Shown: positions 33,807 to 41,739, counted from the first letter of the stretch. The stretch: DNA of 64,000 nucleotides from Pseudomonas botevensis (GCF_019145475.1 NZ_JAHTKI010000011.1:164141-228140), one strand, 5' to 3'. Numbers and translations: made by a program. Notes: a model not told the origin generated them from the sequence alone.

Positions 33807-34994
33807 ATGTCAGAACCTCAGCGCCCCCTGGCGGTCACGCTGCAAGTCGTTTCCATCGTCCTCTTCACCTTCATCGGCTACCTCAACATCGGCATTCCCC
33901 TCGCCGTTTTACCGGGCTACGTCCACAGTGATCTGGGCTTCGGCGCGGTCATCGCCGGGCTGGTGATCAGCGTGCAATACCTGGCCACCCTGCTCAGCCG
34001 CCCGTACGCCGGCAAGATCATCGATAACAAGGGCAGCAAACGCGCCGTGATGATCGGTCTGGCCGGTTGTGGCTTGAGCGGTGTGTTCATGCTGATTTCG
34101 GCGTGGACACCGCATGTGCCAATGCTCAGTCTGATCAGCCTGCTGATCGGCCGCCTGGTGCTGGGCAGCGCGGAAAGCCTGGTCGGTTCCGGCTCGATTG
34201 GCTGGGGCATCGGCCGGGTCGGCGCGGCGAACACCGCCAAAGTGATTTCCTGGAACGGCATCGCCAGTTACGGCGCACTGGCCGTCGGTGCGCCGCTGGG
34301 TGTGTGGCTGGTCAGTCGCCTGGGGCTGTGGAGCATGGGCGTCAGCATCATCTTGCTGGCTGCACTGGGTCTGCTGCTGGCGTGGCCGAAAACCGCCGCA
34401 CCAATCGTTGCCGGCGAGCGCCTGCCGTTCATGCATGTACTGGGTCGGGTCTTTCCCCACGGCTGCGGACTGGCGCTGGGCTCGATCGGTTTCGGCACCA
34501 TCGCCACCTTCATCACCCTGTATTACGCCACGCAGCATTGGGACAACGCCGTGCTGTGCCTAAGCCTGTTCGGCGCCAGCTTCATCGGCGCGCGGCTGCT
34601 GTTCGGCAATCTGATCAATCGCCTCGGCGGCTTCCGCGTGGCGATTGCCTGCCTGTCGGTGGAAACCCTGGGCCTGTTGCTGCTGTGGCTGGCGCCGGAT
34701 GCGCATTGGGCGCTGGCGGGTGCGGCGTTGAGCGGTTTTGGCTTCTCGCTGGTGTTCCCGGCGCTGGGCGTTGAAGCGGTGAATCTGGTGCCGGCCTCCA
34801 GTCGTGGCGCAGCCGTTGGTGCTTACTCGCTGTTCATCGACTTGTCGCTGGGGATCACCGGGCCGCTGGCGGGGGCGATTGCGGCGGGCTTCGGCTTTGC
34901 TTCGATCTTTCTGTTTGCGGCGCTGGCGGCGTTAAGCGGCCTGGCGTTGAGCATCTATCTGTACCGCCACACCTCGAAGTATCGCGAGGACTAG
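33807..34994 (+). CDS. MFS transporter (YhhS/YfcJ-like)
   Basis: A 395-aa inner-membrane transporter with 12 predicted hydrophobic segments. The MFS loop 2-3 signature appears as RPYAGKIIDNKGSKRAVMIG. The N-terminal segment (VVSIVLFTFIGYLNIGIPLAVLPGYVH) and the SSRGAAVGAYSLFIDLSLGITGPLAGAI stretch resemble the UPF0226 group, whose substrates are mostly unknown. It overlaps arfB tail to tail by 4 bp. It is separate from the phh operon, and no ligand can be inferred. Confidence 0.85.
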   Translation: MSEPQRPLAVTLQVVSIVLFTFIGYLNIGIPLAVLPGYVHSDLGFGAVIAGLVISVQYLATLLSRPYAGKIIDNKGSKRAVMIGLAGCGLSGVFMLISAWTPHVPMLSLISLLIGRLVLGSAESLVGSGSIGWGIGRVGAANTAKVISWNGIASYGALAVGAPLGVWLVSRLGLWSMGVSIILLAALGLLLAWPKTAAPIVAGERLPFMHVLGRVFPHGCGLALGSIGFGTIATFITLYYATQHWDNAVLCLSLFGASFIGARLLFGNLINRLGGFRVAIACLSVETLGLLLLWLAPDAHWALAGAALSGFGFSLVFPALGVEAVNLVPASSRGAAVGAYSLFIDLSLGITGPLAGAIAAGFGFASIFLFAALAALSGLALSIYLYRHTSKYRED

Positions 34995-35404
34995 AAATCA
35001 ACCTTGCCCCGCCCGGCCTTGATATTGCCGCGCTTGGCTTTCGACTCGAGGCGGCGTTTCTTCGAGCCGAGGGTCGGCTTGGTCGGGCGGCGCTTCTTTT
35101 CGACTTTGCTGGCGCTGAGGATCAGTTCGACAAGACGCTCCAGCGCATCGGCGCGGTTCTGCTCCTGCGTGCGGTATTGCTGGGCCTTGATAATCAGCAC
35201 GCCGTCGCTGGTGATACGACTGTCGCGCAACGCCAGCAACCGCTCCTTGTAGAACGCGGGCAGGGACGAGGCCGGAATGTCGAAACGCAGGTGCACGGCG
35301 CTGGAAACCTTGTTGACGTTCTGCCCCCCGGCGCCCTGCGCGCGAATGTACGTCAGCTCGATTTCGGCATCCGGCAGATGCACGTTGTTGGAAATCACCA
35401 GCAT
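34991..35404 (-). CDS. arfB: Alternative ribosome-rescue factor ArfB (peptidyl-tRNA hydrolase)
   Basis: A 137-aa release-factor homologue that frees ribosomes stalled on non-stop mRNA. The catalytic GGQ motif is at residues 26-28 (RAQGAGGQNVNKVSSAV). The basic tail (KKRRPTKPTLGSKKRRLESKAKRGNIKAGRGKVDF) enters the mRNA channel. It lacks the codon-recognition domain of RF1/RF2, as expected. Start 35404 fits the family N-terminus (MLVISNNVHLPDAEIELTYI); longer frames cross a terminator. Confidence 0.94.
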   Translation of the reverse strand: MLVISNNVHLPDAEIELTYIRAQGAGGQNVNKVSSAVHLRFDIPASSLPAFYKERLLALRDSRITSDGVLIIKAQQYRTQEQNRADALERLVELILSASKVEKKRRPTKPTLGSKKRRLESKAKRGNIKAGRGKVDF

Positions 35405-35483
35405 GGAAAAACGTCCGAATTCAGAACTCGCAGGATACCTTGATTGATCCGTTTCCTGTGGGAGAGGGAGCGGCATCAAGCTC

Positions 35484-35525
35484 AGAAACGACAAACCCGG
35501 CACATTGGCCGGGTTTGTCGTTTCT
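35484..35525 (-). terminator. Strong hairpin after aroP2
   Basis: 18-bp perfect inverted repeat (35484-35501 with 35508-35525), loop of 6, directly past the aroP2 stop. T-rich stretches are inside the arm on the minus strand. Confidence 0.75.
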
Positions 35526-35536
35526 GCATCTGACGC

Positions 35537-36955
35537 TTATTTGGCAGCGCCCGCCGTGTGCAGCGCCTGCTGCGCACCGCGCTTGTTCTTGATCACGTAG
35601 CAGACCCACATGAACACGACCCACACCGGGATCGCATACACCGAGACCTGGATGCCCGGGATCAGCAGCATCACGCCCAGAATGAACACCACGAACGCCA
35701 GGCAGATGAAGTTGCCGTACGGATACCAGAGTGCCTTGAACAGCGGCTTCTGGCGGGTCTTGTTCATGTGCTGACGGAACTTGAAGTGCGAGAAGCTGAT
35801 CATCGCCCAGTTGATCACCAGGGTGGCTACCACCAGCGACATCAGCAATTCCAGCGCGTGCTGCGGAATCAGGTAGTTGAGCAGCACCGCCACCAGCGTC
35901 ACCGCTGCCGAGGCGAGGATCGAACGCACCGGCACGCCGCGCTTGTCGATTTTCGCCAGGCCCTTCGGCGCATCACCCTGCTCGGCCATGCCCAGCAGCA
36001 TGCGGCTGTTGCAGTAGGTGCCGCTGTTGTACACCGACAGCGCCGCCGTCAGGACCACGAAGTTGAGGATGTGCGCGGCGGTGTTGCTGCCGAGCATCGA
36101 GAACACCTGCACGAACGGGCTGCCGCTGTACGAGTCGCCCGAAGCGTTGAGGGTTTCCAGCAGGCTGTCCCATGGGGTCAGCGACAGCAGGATCACCAGC
36201 GCACCGATGTAGAAAATCAGGATCCGGTAGATCACCTGATTGATCGCTTTCGGGATCACGGTCTTCGGCTTGTCGGCTTCGGCGGCGGTGAAACCGAGCA
36301 TTTCCAGGCCGCCGAAGGAGAACATGATGATCGCCATGGCCATCACCAGGCCGCTGACGCCATTGGGGAAGAACCCACCGTGGGACCACAGGTTGCTCAC
36401 CGAGGCCTGCGGGCCGCCGTGGCCGCTGACCAGCAGGTAGCTGCCGAGGGCAATCATGCCGACAATCGCCACGACCTTGATGATCGCGAACCAGAATTCG
36501 GCCTCACCGAAGACTTTGACGTTGGCCAGGTTGATCGCGTTGATCAGCACGAAGAACGCGGCGGCGGTGACCCAGCTCGGGATGTCCGGCGCCCAGTAGT
36601 GGATGTATTTGCCGACCGCTGTCAGCTCCGACATGCCCACCAGGATGTACAGGATCCAGCAGTTCCAGCCCGACAGGAAGCCGGCGAAGCCGCCCCAGTA
36701 CTTGTGCGCAAAATGGCTGAAGGAACCGGCCACCGGCTCTTCGACGATCATTTCGCCGAGCTGGCGCATGATCATGAAGGCGATGAAGCCGCAGATGGCG
36801 TAGCCGAGGATCATCGACGGGCCGGCGGATTTCAGCACCCCGGCCGAGCCGAGGAACAATCCTGTACCGATCGCGCCACCGAGGGCGATCAGTTGAATAT
36901 GGCGATTTTTCAGGCCGCGTTTCAGCTCGCCTGATTGCGAGTTTTGTCCACTCAT
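35537..36955 (-). CDS. aroP2: Aromatic amino acid permease (AroP-like APC transporter)
   Basis: A 472-aa inner-membrane amino acid/proton symporter with 12 hydrophobic segments. The conserved APC start (LKRGLKNRHIQLIALGGAIGTGLFLGSAGVLKSAGPS) and FSFGGLEMLGFTAAEADKPKTVIPKAINQVIYRI are visible. Strong likeness to AroP/PheP plus proximity to phhRABC point to phenylalanine, tyrosine or tryptophan uptake. ATG 36955 is preferred to a TTG six codons upstream. The ribosome site is weak (GTGAGA). A two-Trp leader ORF ends 60 bp before it, and a sigma-70 promoter lies ~250 bp upstream, so regulation through the leader is likely. Confidence 0.85.
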   Translation of the reverse strand: MSGQNSQSGELKRGLKNRHIQLIALGGAIGTGLFLGSAGVLKSAGPSMILGYAICGFIAFMIMRQLGEMIVEEPVAGSFSHFAHKYWGGFAGFLSGWNCWILYILVGMSELTAVGKYIHYWAPDIPSWVTAAAFFVLINAINLANVKVFGEAEFWFAIIKVVAIVGMIALGSYLLVSGHGGPQASVSNLWSHGGFFPNGVSGLVMAMAIIMFSFGGLEMLGFTAAEADKPKTVIPKAINQVIYRILIFYIGALVILLSLTPWDSLLETLNASGDSYSGSPFVQVFSMLGSNTAAHILNFVVLTAALSVYNSGTYCNSRMLLGMAEQGDAPKGLAKIDKRGVPVRSILASAAVTLVAVLLNYLIPQHALELLMSLVVATLVINWAMISFSHFKFRQHMNKTRQKPLFKALWYPYGNFICLAFVVFILGVMLLIPGIQVSVYAIPVWVVFMWVCYVIKNKRGAQQALHTAGAAK

Positions 36956-36973
36956 GAAAAAGGTCTCACGCAA

Positions 36974-37036
36974 GGTTTGATGATGTTCAGTAGACGTTGC
37001 TGCAAGGTTGCGATTTCAGGCAGCCCCGATCAAACC
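36974..37036 (-). promoter_or_regulatory. Potential leader RNA structure upstream of aroP2
   Basis: Two nested helices can form. The outer helix pairs 37029-37036 (GGTTTGAT on the minus strand) with 36974-36981 (ATCAAACC), 8 bp perfect. The inner pairs 37020-37024 with 36999-37003 (GCTGC/GCAGC). The outer left arm covers leader codons 15-17, directly after Trp14. The right arm is 19 nt before the aroP2 ATG. A ribosome on the leader would melt it. Confidence 0.45.
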
Positions 37037-37078
37037 CCAGCGCAGGCACCAGGAGTTCAGCTTTTTTACAACGGTCAT
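37016..37078 (-). CDS. Putative 20-aa leader peptide of aroP2 with two Trp codons
   Basis: Minus-strand ORF of 20 codons with a good ribosome site (AGGTGA, 4 nt before ATG). The peptide is MTVVKKLNSWCLRWGLIGAA. It has Trp at positions 10 and 14, a basic N-terminal part and a hydrophobic end. It lies 60 bp upstream of the aromatic permease gene and inside its predicted mRNA. Its last third can pair with the aroP2 5' region. This layout is what a translational or transcriptional attenuator sensing tryptophan would show. I know no named family for it. Confidence 0.55.
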   Translation of the reverse strand: MTVVKKLNSWCLRWGLIGAA

Positions 37079-37205
37079 GCGTCACCTGTTTGTTTTTATC
37101 TGTGACGAAATCGAACCCGACACGCTCGTGACGCGACGGAGTGAACAAGGCGGATAGCCTTGCGGTTTGCGCGATTACGCAGGGGGTCACAGTAAAACGC
37201 GGCGC

Positions 37206-37234
37206 ATTGTACACCGCTAACCCCCTGCTGCCAG
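37206..37234 (-). promoter_or_regulatory. Sigma-70 promoter of the aroP2 leader transcript
   Basis: Minus strand: CTGGCA (37229-37234), 17-nt spacer, TACAAT (37206-37211). The start would be near 37198. It lies within GCAGGGGGT...ACCCCCTGC, an inverted repeat that could be an operator. The transcript covers the 20-aa leader and aroP2. Confidence 0.55.
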
Positions 37235-37244
37235 ACCCGCCGGA

Positions 37245-37391
37245 TCAGCGTGTCGGTTGCCGGGATTGCATGTGTCCGCCTCGAGATGCCCGGGCGGCCG
37301 CAAAAATTGAGTCAGGCCTTTGCAGGCCATCGGCGTGGACGATGGAAAATCCGCCCCACGTAGAGAAGTGAAAATGGATAACGGCGTTCAT
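37245..37391 (-). CDS. Small ORF (48 aa) with ideal ribosome site, upstream of aroP2
   Basis: Minus-strand ORF with AAGGAGG 5 nt before the ATG. The peptide starts MNAVIHFHFSTWGGFSIVHA and continues to a basic C-terminus (SRQPTR). The N-terminal 20 residues are rich in Phe, His and one Trp. Inside it a GGCCT-GCAA-AGGCC hairpin is followed by TTTTT, a weak terminator-like element. Its ATG overlaps the stop of a 16-aa ORF upstream (ATGA). The ribosome site is too good to ignore, but no family is recognised. It could be a leader-type peptide or a real small protein. Confidence 0.4.
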   Translation of the reverse strand: MNAVIHFHFSTWGGFSIVHADGLQRPDSIFAAARASRGGHMQSRQPTR

Positions 37392-37438
37392 TGCGCCTCC
37401 TTCTTGTTATGCACCTGCACGACAGGCATGGGGCGCAT
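37388..37438 (-). CDS. Small ORF (16 aa) coupled to the 48-aa ORF
   Basis: Minus-strand ORF MRPMPVVQVHNKKEAQ with AAAGGTGAG before the ATG. Its TGA overlaps the next ATG (ATGA), and the ribosome site of the 48-aa ORF lies inside it. Such coupling suggests a translated leader pair. Function unknown; it could be chance. Confidence 0.3.
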   Translation of the reverse strand: MRPMPVVQVHNKKEAQ

Positions 37439-37790
37439 CTCACCTTTCAATCGGGCTTGAAACAAGCGGCTTAGAGCCTTGCGAAAGGCCCGGCGGACGG
37501 GGTTTCGGCAGGTTTTCCTTACACGCCCGCCAGCCCATGGGATTCACGGCTTGAAGTACGTTTTTTCGTAAACATCCGCTGACACCGTGTAACGAATTTT
37601 TTCCACGTTGAGCCAGGAGCACGGCTCGACAGGCGGGCGCTAGAAAGCCTGCTAACTAATTGAAAGATCTGTTTTTTGTTTTTTAAATAAGAAAAATTCG
37701 GGAAGAAAAGAGAGCTTGAAGAGTGGATTTAAATTTTAAATAAATATGTTCTGGCGCTTTTAACCAAGGCTCAGGAGCAAACGCCAGACG
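37439..37790. other. Non-coding stretch with AT-rich island
   Basis: No convincing gene. It holds a GCCTT-TCGC-AAGGC hairpin and, at 37650-37755, a strikingly AT-rich island with a perfect ATTTAAA-T-TTTAAAT palindrome (37727-37741). Such islands are typical sites for MvaT/MvaU-type silencers in Pseudomonas. An unrecognised small RNA is possible. Confidence 0.5.
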
Positions 37791-37822
37791 AAAAAAAACG
37801 CCAACCCTGAGGTTGGCGTTTT
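37791..37822 (-). terminator. Rho-independent terminator of rluB
   Basis: AACGCCAACC-4nt-GGTTGGCGTT stem, followed on the minus strand by eight T residues. It lies 21 bp past the rluB stop. Confidence 0.9.
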
Positions 37823-37842
37823 CACTTCAGCTTGCAGCTACC

Positions 37843-39054
37843 TTATTCCGGCTTCTTGCGACCGAAACCCGGACGCTGACCCGAACCGGCCGGTGCACCA
37901 CGGCGCTTGCCCGACGGTTTGTCGTCATCGAGCTTGAGGCCTGGACGCTTCACACCGGGCTTGGCCGGACGCTTGGTGTCGGCTGGACGATCCGCCACCG
38001 GCGTACCACGACCGGCCGGCGCGCGGCCTTCGCCACGCTCGGTGCGACCGCGTGGAGCGCGCTCGCCATCCGGACGCGCGGCCGGCTTGCGACCTGGACG
38101 CTCGCCTTCGATCTGCGGCTCACGGACCGGGCGCGGGCCGGCGGCAGCAGGAGCACCATTGGCCGGACGCAGCGTACGTACGCGATCAGCACGCGCCATC
38201 GGACGCGACGACTTGCGCTGCATGCGGTCGAGCTTGTCTTTGCTCTTGGTGGTCATTTGCGGCATGGCCACCGGGGTCAGACCCACTTCGGCGCTCAGTA
38301 CGTCGACTTCGTACTGGCTCATTTCACGCCAGCGGCCCATCGGCAGATCGGAGTTGAGGAACACCGGACCGAAACGCACGCGCTTCAGACGGCTGACCAC
38401 CAGCCCTTGGGACTCCCACAGACGACGAACCTCACGGTTACGGCCTTCCATCACCACGCAGTGATACCAGTGGTTGAAGCCTTCGCCGCCCGGCGCCTGC
38501 TGGATGTCGGTGAAACGCGCCGGGCCGTCTTCGAGCACAACGCCGGCCTTGAGGCGGTCGATCATCTCGTCATCGACTTCACCGCGTACACGCACGGCGT
38601 ACTCGCGGTCCATCTCGTAGGACGGGTGCATCAGGCGGTTGGCCAGTTCACCGTCGGTGGTGAACATCAGCAGCCCGGTGGTGTTGATGTCGAGGCGACC
38701 GATGTTGATCCAGCGGCCTTCTTTCGGACGTGGCAGCTTGTCGAACACGGTCGGACGGCCATCCGGGTCGTCACGGGTGCAGATTTCACCATCAGGCTTG
38801 TTGTACATGATGACGCGGCGAACCGACTCGGCGGCTTCTTCGCGCTTGATGACCTTGCCATCGATGCTGATGGCGTCGTGCATGTCGACACGCAGGCCGA
38901 GGGTCGCGTCGTTGCCATTGACCTTGATCCGGCCCTGGCTGATCCACGCTTCTACGTCACGGCGCGAGCCGACGCCGATACGGGCGAGGACTTTCTGCAG
39001 TTTTTCGCCTGCTGGACGGATTTCCTGGTCGTCTTGCTGATTGATGTCACTCAT
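37843..39054 (-). CDS. rluB: 23S rRNA pseudouridine(2605) synthase RluB
   Basis: A 403-aa enzyme. The N-terminal S4 RNA-binding domain (EKLQKVLARIGVGSRRDVEAWISQGRIKVNG) is followed by the RsuA/RluB catalytic domain with the nucleophilic Asp in GRLDINTTGLLMFTTDGELANRLMHPS. The last ~150 residues are a basic, Pro/Gly/Arg-rich tail (RPGRKPAARPDGERAPRGRTERGEGR), long compared with E. coli RluB and probably disordered, RNA-binding. scpB and scpA lie upstream on the same strand, a common bacterial order. Confidence 0.94.
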   Translation of the reverse strand: MSDINQQDDQEIRPAGEKLQKVLARIGVGSRRDVEAWISQGRIKVNGNDATLGLRVDMHDAISIDGKVIKREEAAESVRRVIMYNKPDGEICTRDDPDGRPTVFDKLPRPKEGRWINIGRLDINTTGLLMFTTDGELANRLMHPSYEMDREYAVRVRGEVDDEMIDRLKAGVVLEDGPARFTDIQQAPGGEGFNHWYHCVVMEGRNREVRRLWESQGLVVSRLKRVRFGPVFLNSDLPMGRWREMSQYEVDVLSAEVGLTPVAMPQMTTKSKDKLDRMQRKSSRPMARADRVRTLRPANGAPAAAGPRPVREPQIEGERPGRKPAARPDGERAPRGRTERGEGRAPAGRGTPVADRPADTKRPAKPGVKRPGLKLDDDKPSGKRRGAPAGSGQRPGFGRKKPE

Positions 39055-39253
39055 CTGGGCACCTCCCGGTGTGGTCGGTTCAGGCAGCGCCTGAAACGTT
39101 GAATCTAACGTTGAAAAACAGGTTTTCGGGCGAAGGGATCGCCGAAGGGTCGCGAATCATACGCGGATGTGCTCGTTCGCGCATCAGAGACTAGTCGATC
39201 AACCCGCAGTTATTTCATTTTCCGCCGACCGGTGTGCGACTGACGCAAGCAGG

Positions 39254-40279
39254 TCAGTCTTCGAACTCGCGGCGTTCGGCCTCAATCGCTTCGGCCAGCG
39301 CGCGGGCTTCGGCTTCTTCTTCGCTCAATTCCGGTTCGGGCGTCGATTGTTCAAGGGCGGCAACGGCGGCCAGGAGCTTTTCCCTGGCTTCGGCGACGCC
39401 CAGCACGTCTTCCTCGGCTTCCGCTTCGGGTTCGGGTTCGGGTTCGGGTTCAGGTTCTGGCTCGGCCTCGACTTCAGCCTCGACTTCAGCCCCAACCTCC
39501 AGCTCGACCGCAACGACCGGCGCATCCGGCGGCGTTTCGAACGCATCCGACAGGGATTCCCCATCGCGCAGCAAATCGTCGAAGTCGGTCTTGATCCCCT
39601 CCTCCATGCTGTCCAGCTCCAGCAGCAAGGTGTGGAAACTGGTTTCTTCCTTCGGTTCTTCGTCGGGTTCGGCGCTGGCGTCGGCCAGTTCCTGCAAGCT
39701 GCGCGGCACCGGGGCGTCGTCAAAGTCGAGCACGGGCTCGGTTTCCATCTCGCGCAGTTCGGCCAGCGGCGGCAGATCTTCGAGGTTTTTCAGGTTGAAG
39801 TGATCGAGAAACGCCTTGGTGGTAGCGAACATCGCCGGTTTGCCCGGTACGTCGCGATAGCCGACGATGCGAATCCACTCGCGCTCGATCAACGTCTTGA
39901 CGATGTTGCTGTTGACCGCCACGCCCCGCACATCTTCGATCTCGCCCCGGGTGATCGGCTGGCGGTAGGCGATCAGCGCCATGGTTTCCAGCAAGGCTCG
40001 GGAGTAGCGTTGCGGCCGCTCTTCCCACAAGCGGCCGACCCACGGCGAGAACTTCTCGCGAATCTGCAGGCGATAGCCGGAGGCAACCTCCTTGAGTTCG
40101 AACGCCCGCCCTTCGCAGGACTTGCCCAGCAGGGTCAGGGCTTTCTTGAAGACCGGCGGCTCCGGCCGCTCGCCCTCTTCGAACAGTTCGTAGAGACGCT
40201 CAAGGGATTGCGGCTTTCCCGAGGCCAACAGAAAGGCTTCAAGCAGGGGCGCCAGCTCGCGGGGTTCAGTCAGGTTCAT
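39254..40279 (-). CDS. scpB: Segregation and condensation protein B
   Basis: A 341-aa kleisin-interacting winged-helix protein of the SMC-ScpAB complex for chromosome compaction. Residues ~5-175 are the conserved double winged helix (EAFLLASGKPQSLERLYELF ... ALLETMALIAYRQPITRGEIEDVRGVAVNS). The C-terminal half is a very acidic tail with an (EP)n run, absent from short ScpB proteins. A hexanucleotide repeat encodes the EP run (39425-39460). It starts 11 bp after scpA stops. In Pseudomonas it may work beside the separate MksBEF system. Confidence 0.93.
   Translation of the reverse strand: MNLTEPRELAPLLEAFLLASGKPQSLERLYELFEEGERPEPPVFKKALTLLGKSCEGRAFELKEVASGYRLQIREKFSPWVGRLWEERPQRYSRALLETMALIAYRQPITRGEIEDVRGVAVNSNIVKTLIEREWIRIVGYRDVPGKPAMFATTKAFLDHFNLKNLEDLPPLAELREMETEPVLDFDDAPVPRSLQELADASAEPDEEPKEETSFHTLLLELDSMEEGIKTDFDDLLRDGESLSDAFETPPDAPVVAVELEVGAEVEAEVEAEPEPEPEPEPEPEAEAEEDVLGVAEAREKLLAAVAALEQSTPEPELSEEEAEARALAEAIEAERREFED
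39425..39460. repeat. Hexanucleotide tandem repeat in scpB
   Basis: TTCGGG repeated four times exactly, then two variant copies (TTCAGG, TTCTGG); on the coding strand it encodes alternating Glu-Pro. Slippage here would change tail length in steps of two residues without a frameshift. Confidence 0.85.
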
Positions 40280-40290
40280 GTTTCGACTCG

Positions 40291-41109
40291 TTATTCGGCT
40301 CGGGCTCGCACGTGGATCGCGGCGAACGGCTCATTCTGCACCAGCTCGACCAAGGATTCCTTGACCAGTTCAAGGATCGCCATAAAGGTCACCACCACGC
40401 CGAGCCGGCCTTCCTCGGCGGTGAACAGCTCGACGAACGGCACGAAGCCGCCGCCCTTGAGGCGCTCCAGCACATCGCTCATGCGCTCGCGGGTGGACAG
40501 CGCCTCGCGGCTGACCTGGTGACTTTCGAACATGTCGCCACGGCGCAGCACTTCGGCCATGGACATCAGGATTTCTTCCAGCGCCACGTCGGGCAACAGC
40601 TTGCGCGCGCGGGCCTCCGGAGCGTCGAGCTTGGGCACCACCACATCGCGGCCGACCCGGCTCAAGCCGTCGATGCCTTCGGCGGCAGCCTTGAAGCGCT
40701 CGTACTCCTGCAGGCGGCGGATCAGTTCGGCGCGCGGGTCGTCCTCTTCGTCGTCGACGGTTTCGGCCCGTGGCAGCAGCATCCGCGACTTGATCTCGGC
40801 GAGCATCGCGGCCATCACCAGGTATTCGGCGGCCAGTTCCAGGCGCACCGACTGCATCAACTCGACATAGCCCATGTACTGGCGGGTGATTTCCGCCACC
40901 GGGATGTCGAGAATGTCGATGTTCTGTTTGCGGATCAGGTACAGCAACAGGTCGAGGGGGCCTTCGAAGGCTTCGAGAAACACCTCCAGCGCATCCGGCG
41001 GGATGTACAGGTCCAGCGGCATTTCCATGACCGCCTGGCCATAGACCATGGCAAACGGTAGCTCCTGCTGGGCGCCGGCCTGGGGATCGACGTTTTCCAC
41101 TGCTGACAT
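40291..41109 (-). CDS. scpA: Segregation and condensation protein A
   Basis: A 272-aa kleisin that bridges SMC heads. The N-terminal domain (LEVFLEAFEGPLDLLLYLIRKQNIDILDIPVAEITRQYMGYVEL) and the C-terminal winged helix (GRLGVVVTFMAILELVKESLVELVQNEPFAAIHVRA) are both clear. A 29-residue N-terminal extension precedes the core. The ATG at 41109 abuts the stop of the YciO-like gene without a gap, so it is co-translated. scpB follows after 11 bp. Confidence 0.94.
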   Translation of the reverse strand: MSAVENVDPQAGAQQELPFAMVYGQAVMEMPLDLYIPPDALEVFLEAFEGPLDLLLYLIRKQNIDILDIPVAEITRQYMGYVELMQSVRLELAAEYLVMAAMLAEIKSRMLLPRAETVDDEEDDPRAELIRRLQEYERFKAAAEGIDGLSRVGRDVVVPKLDAPEARARKLLPDVALEEILMSMAEVLRRGDMFESHQVSREALSTRERMSDVLERLKGGGFVPFVELFTAEEGRLGVVVTFMAILELVKESLVELVQNEPFAAIHVRARAE

Positions 41110-41739
41110 TCAGGCCTCGACCATGAACGGAGCCGGGTCGCCGCAACCGACGCGCACCACTTCCGGGTCGTCGCCGGTCAGGTCGATCACGGTGGACGCC
41201 TTGATCCCGCCGAAACCGCCATCGATGATCAGGTCGACCTGATGCTCGAGCAACTGACGCATTTCGTAGGGATCGCTCAGAGGATCGTCCTCGCCGGGCA
41301 TGATCAGGGTCACACTCATCAGCGGCTCACCCAGTTCGGCGAGCAGGGCCAGGGCAATCGGATGGCTCGGCACCCGCAAACCGATGGTGCGCTTCTTCGG
41401 GTGCAGCAACAGCCGTGGCACTTCGCGGGTGGCGTTGAGAATGAAGGTGTACGGCCCCGGCAAATGAGCTTTGAGAATGCGGAAGGTGCCGGTGTCGATC
41501 TTGGCGTAGTTGCCCAGTTGCGACAGGTCGCTGCAAATCAGCGCGAAGTTGTGCTTTTCATCCAGTTGACGCAGGCGCCGGACGCGCTCGATGGCGGTCT
41601 TGTCGCCGATCTGGCAACCGATAGCGTAGGAAGAGTCCGTGGGATAAATCACCACCCCGCCGTTGCGGATGATCTGGACGGCCTGTTTGATCAGGCGCGC
41701 TTGCGGGTTTTCCGGATGTATCTGGAAAAATTGGCTCAC
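41110..41739 (-). CDS. yciO: YciO-type Sua5/YrdC-domain protein (threonylcarbamoyl-AMP synthase-like)
   Basis: A 209-aa YrdC-fold protein. It matches E. coli YciO along its length (SQFFQIHPENPQARLIKQAVQIIRNGGVVIYPTDSSYAIGCQIG ... KKRTIGLRVPSHPIALALLAELGEPLMSVTL ... VDLIIDGGFGG). Its role is uncertain because TsaC/Sua5 normally makes the tRNA threonylcarbamoyl group. The start is GTG at 41739, chosen by alignment with YciO. It lies 13 bp after rnm and directly before scpA. Confidence 0.88.
   Translation of the reverse strand: MSQFFQIHPENPQARLIKQAVQIIRNGGVVIYPTDSSYAIGCQIGDKTAIERVRRLRQLDEKHNFALICSDLSQLGNYAKIDTGTFRILKAHLPGPYTFILNATREVPRLLLHPKKRTIGLRVPSHPIALALLAELGEPLMSVTLIMPGEDDPLSDPYEMRQLLEHQVDLIIDGGFGGIKASTVIDLTGDDPEVVRVGCGDPAPFMVEA

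Noticed and set aside
36987..37214. A 75-codon minus-strand frame over the aroP2 leader
   Set aside because: Starts at the predicted -10 box, so its start is barely or not transcribed; the 20-codon frame has the ribosome site and the conserved-looking layout.
37440..37622. A 60-codon minus-strand frame upstream of the small ORF pair
   Set aside because: No ribosome site, poor codon pattern, and overlaps likely structured leader sequence.
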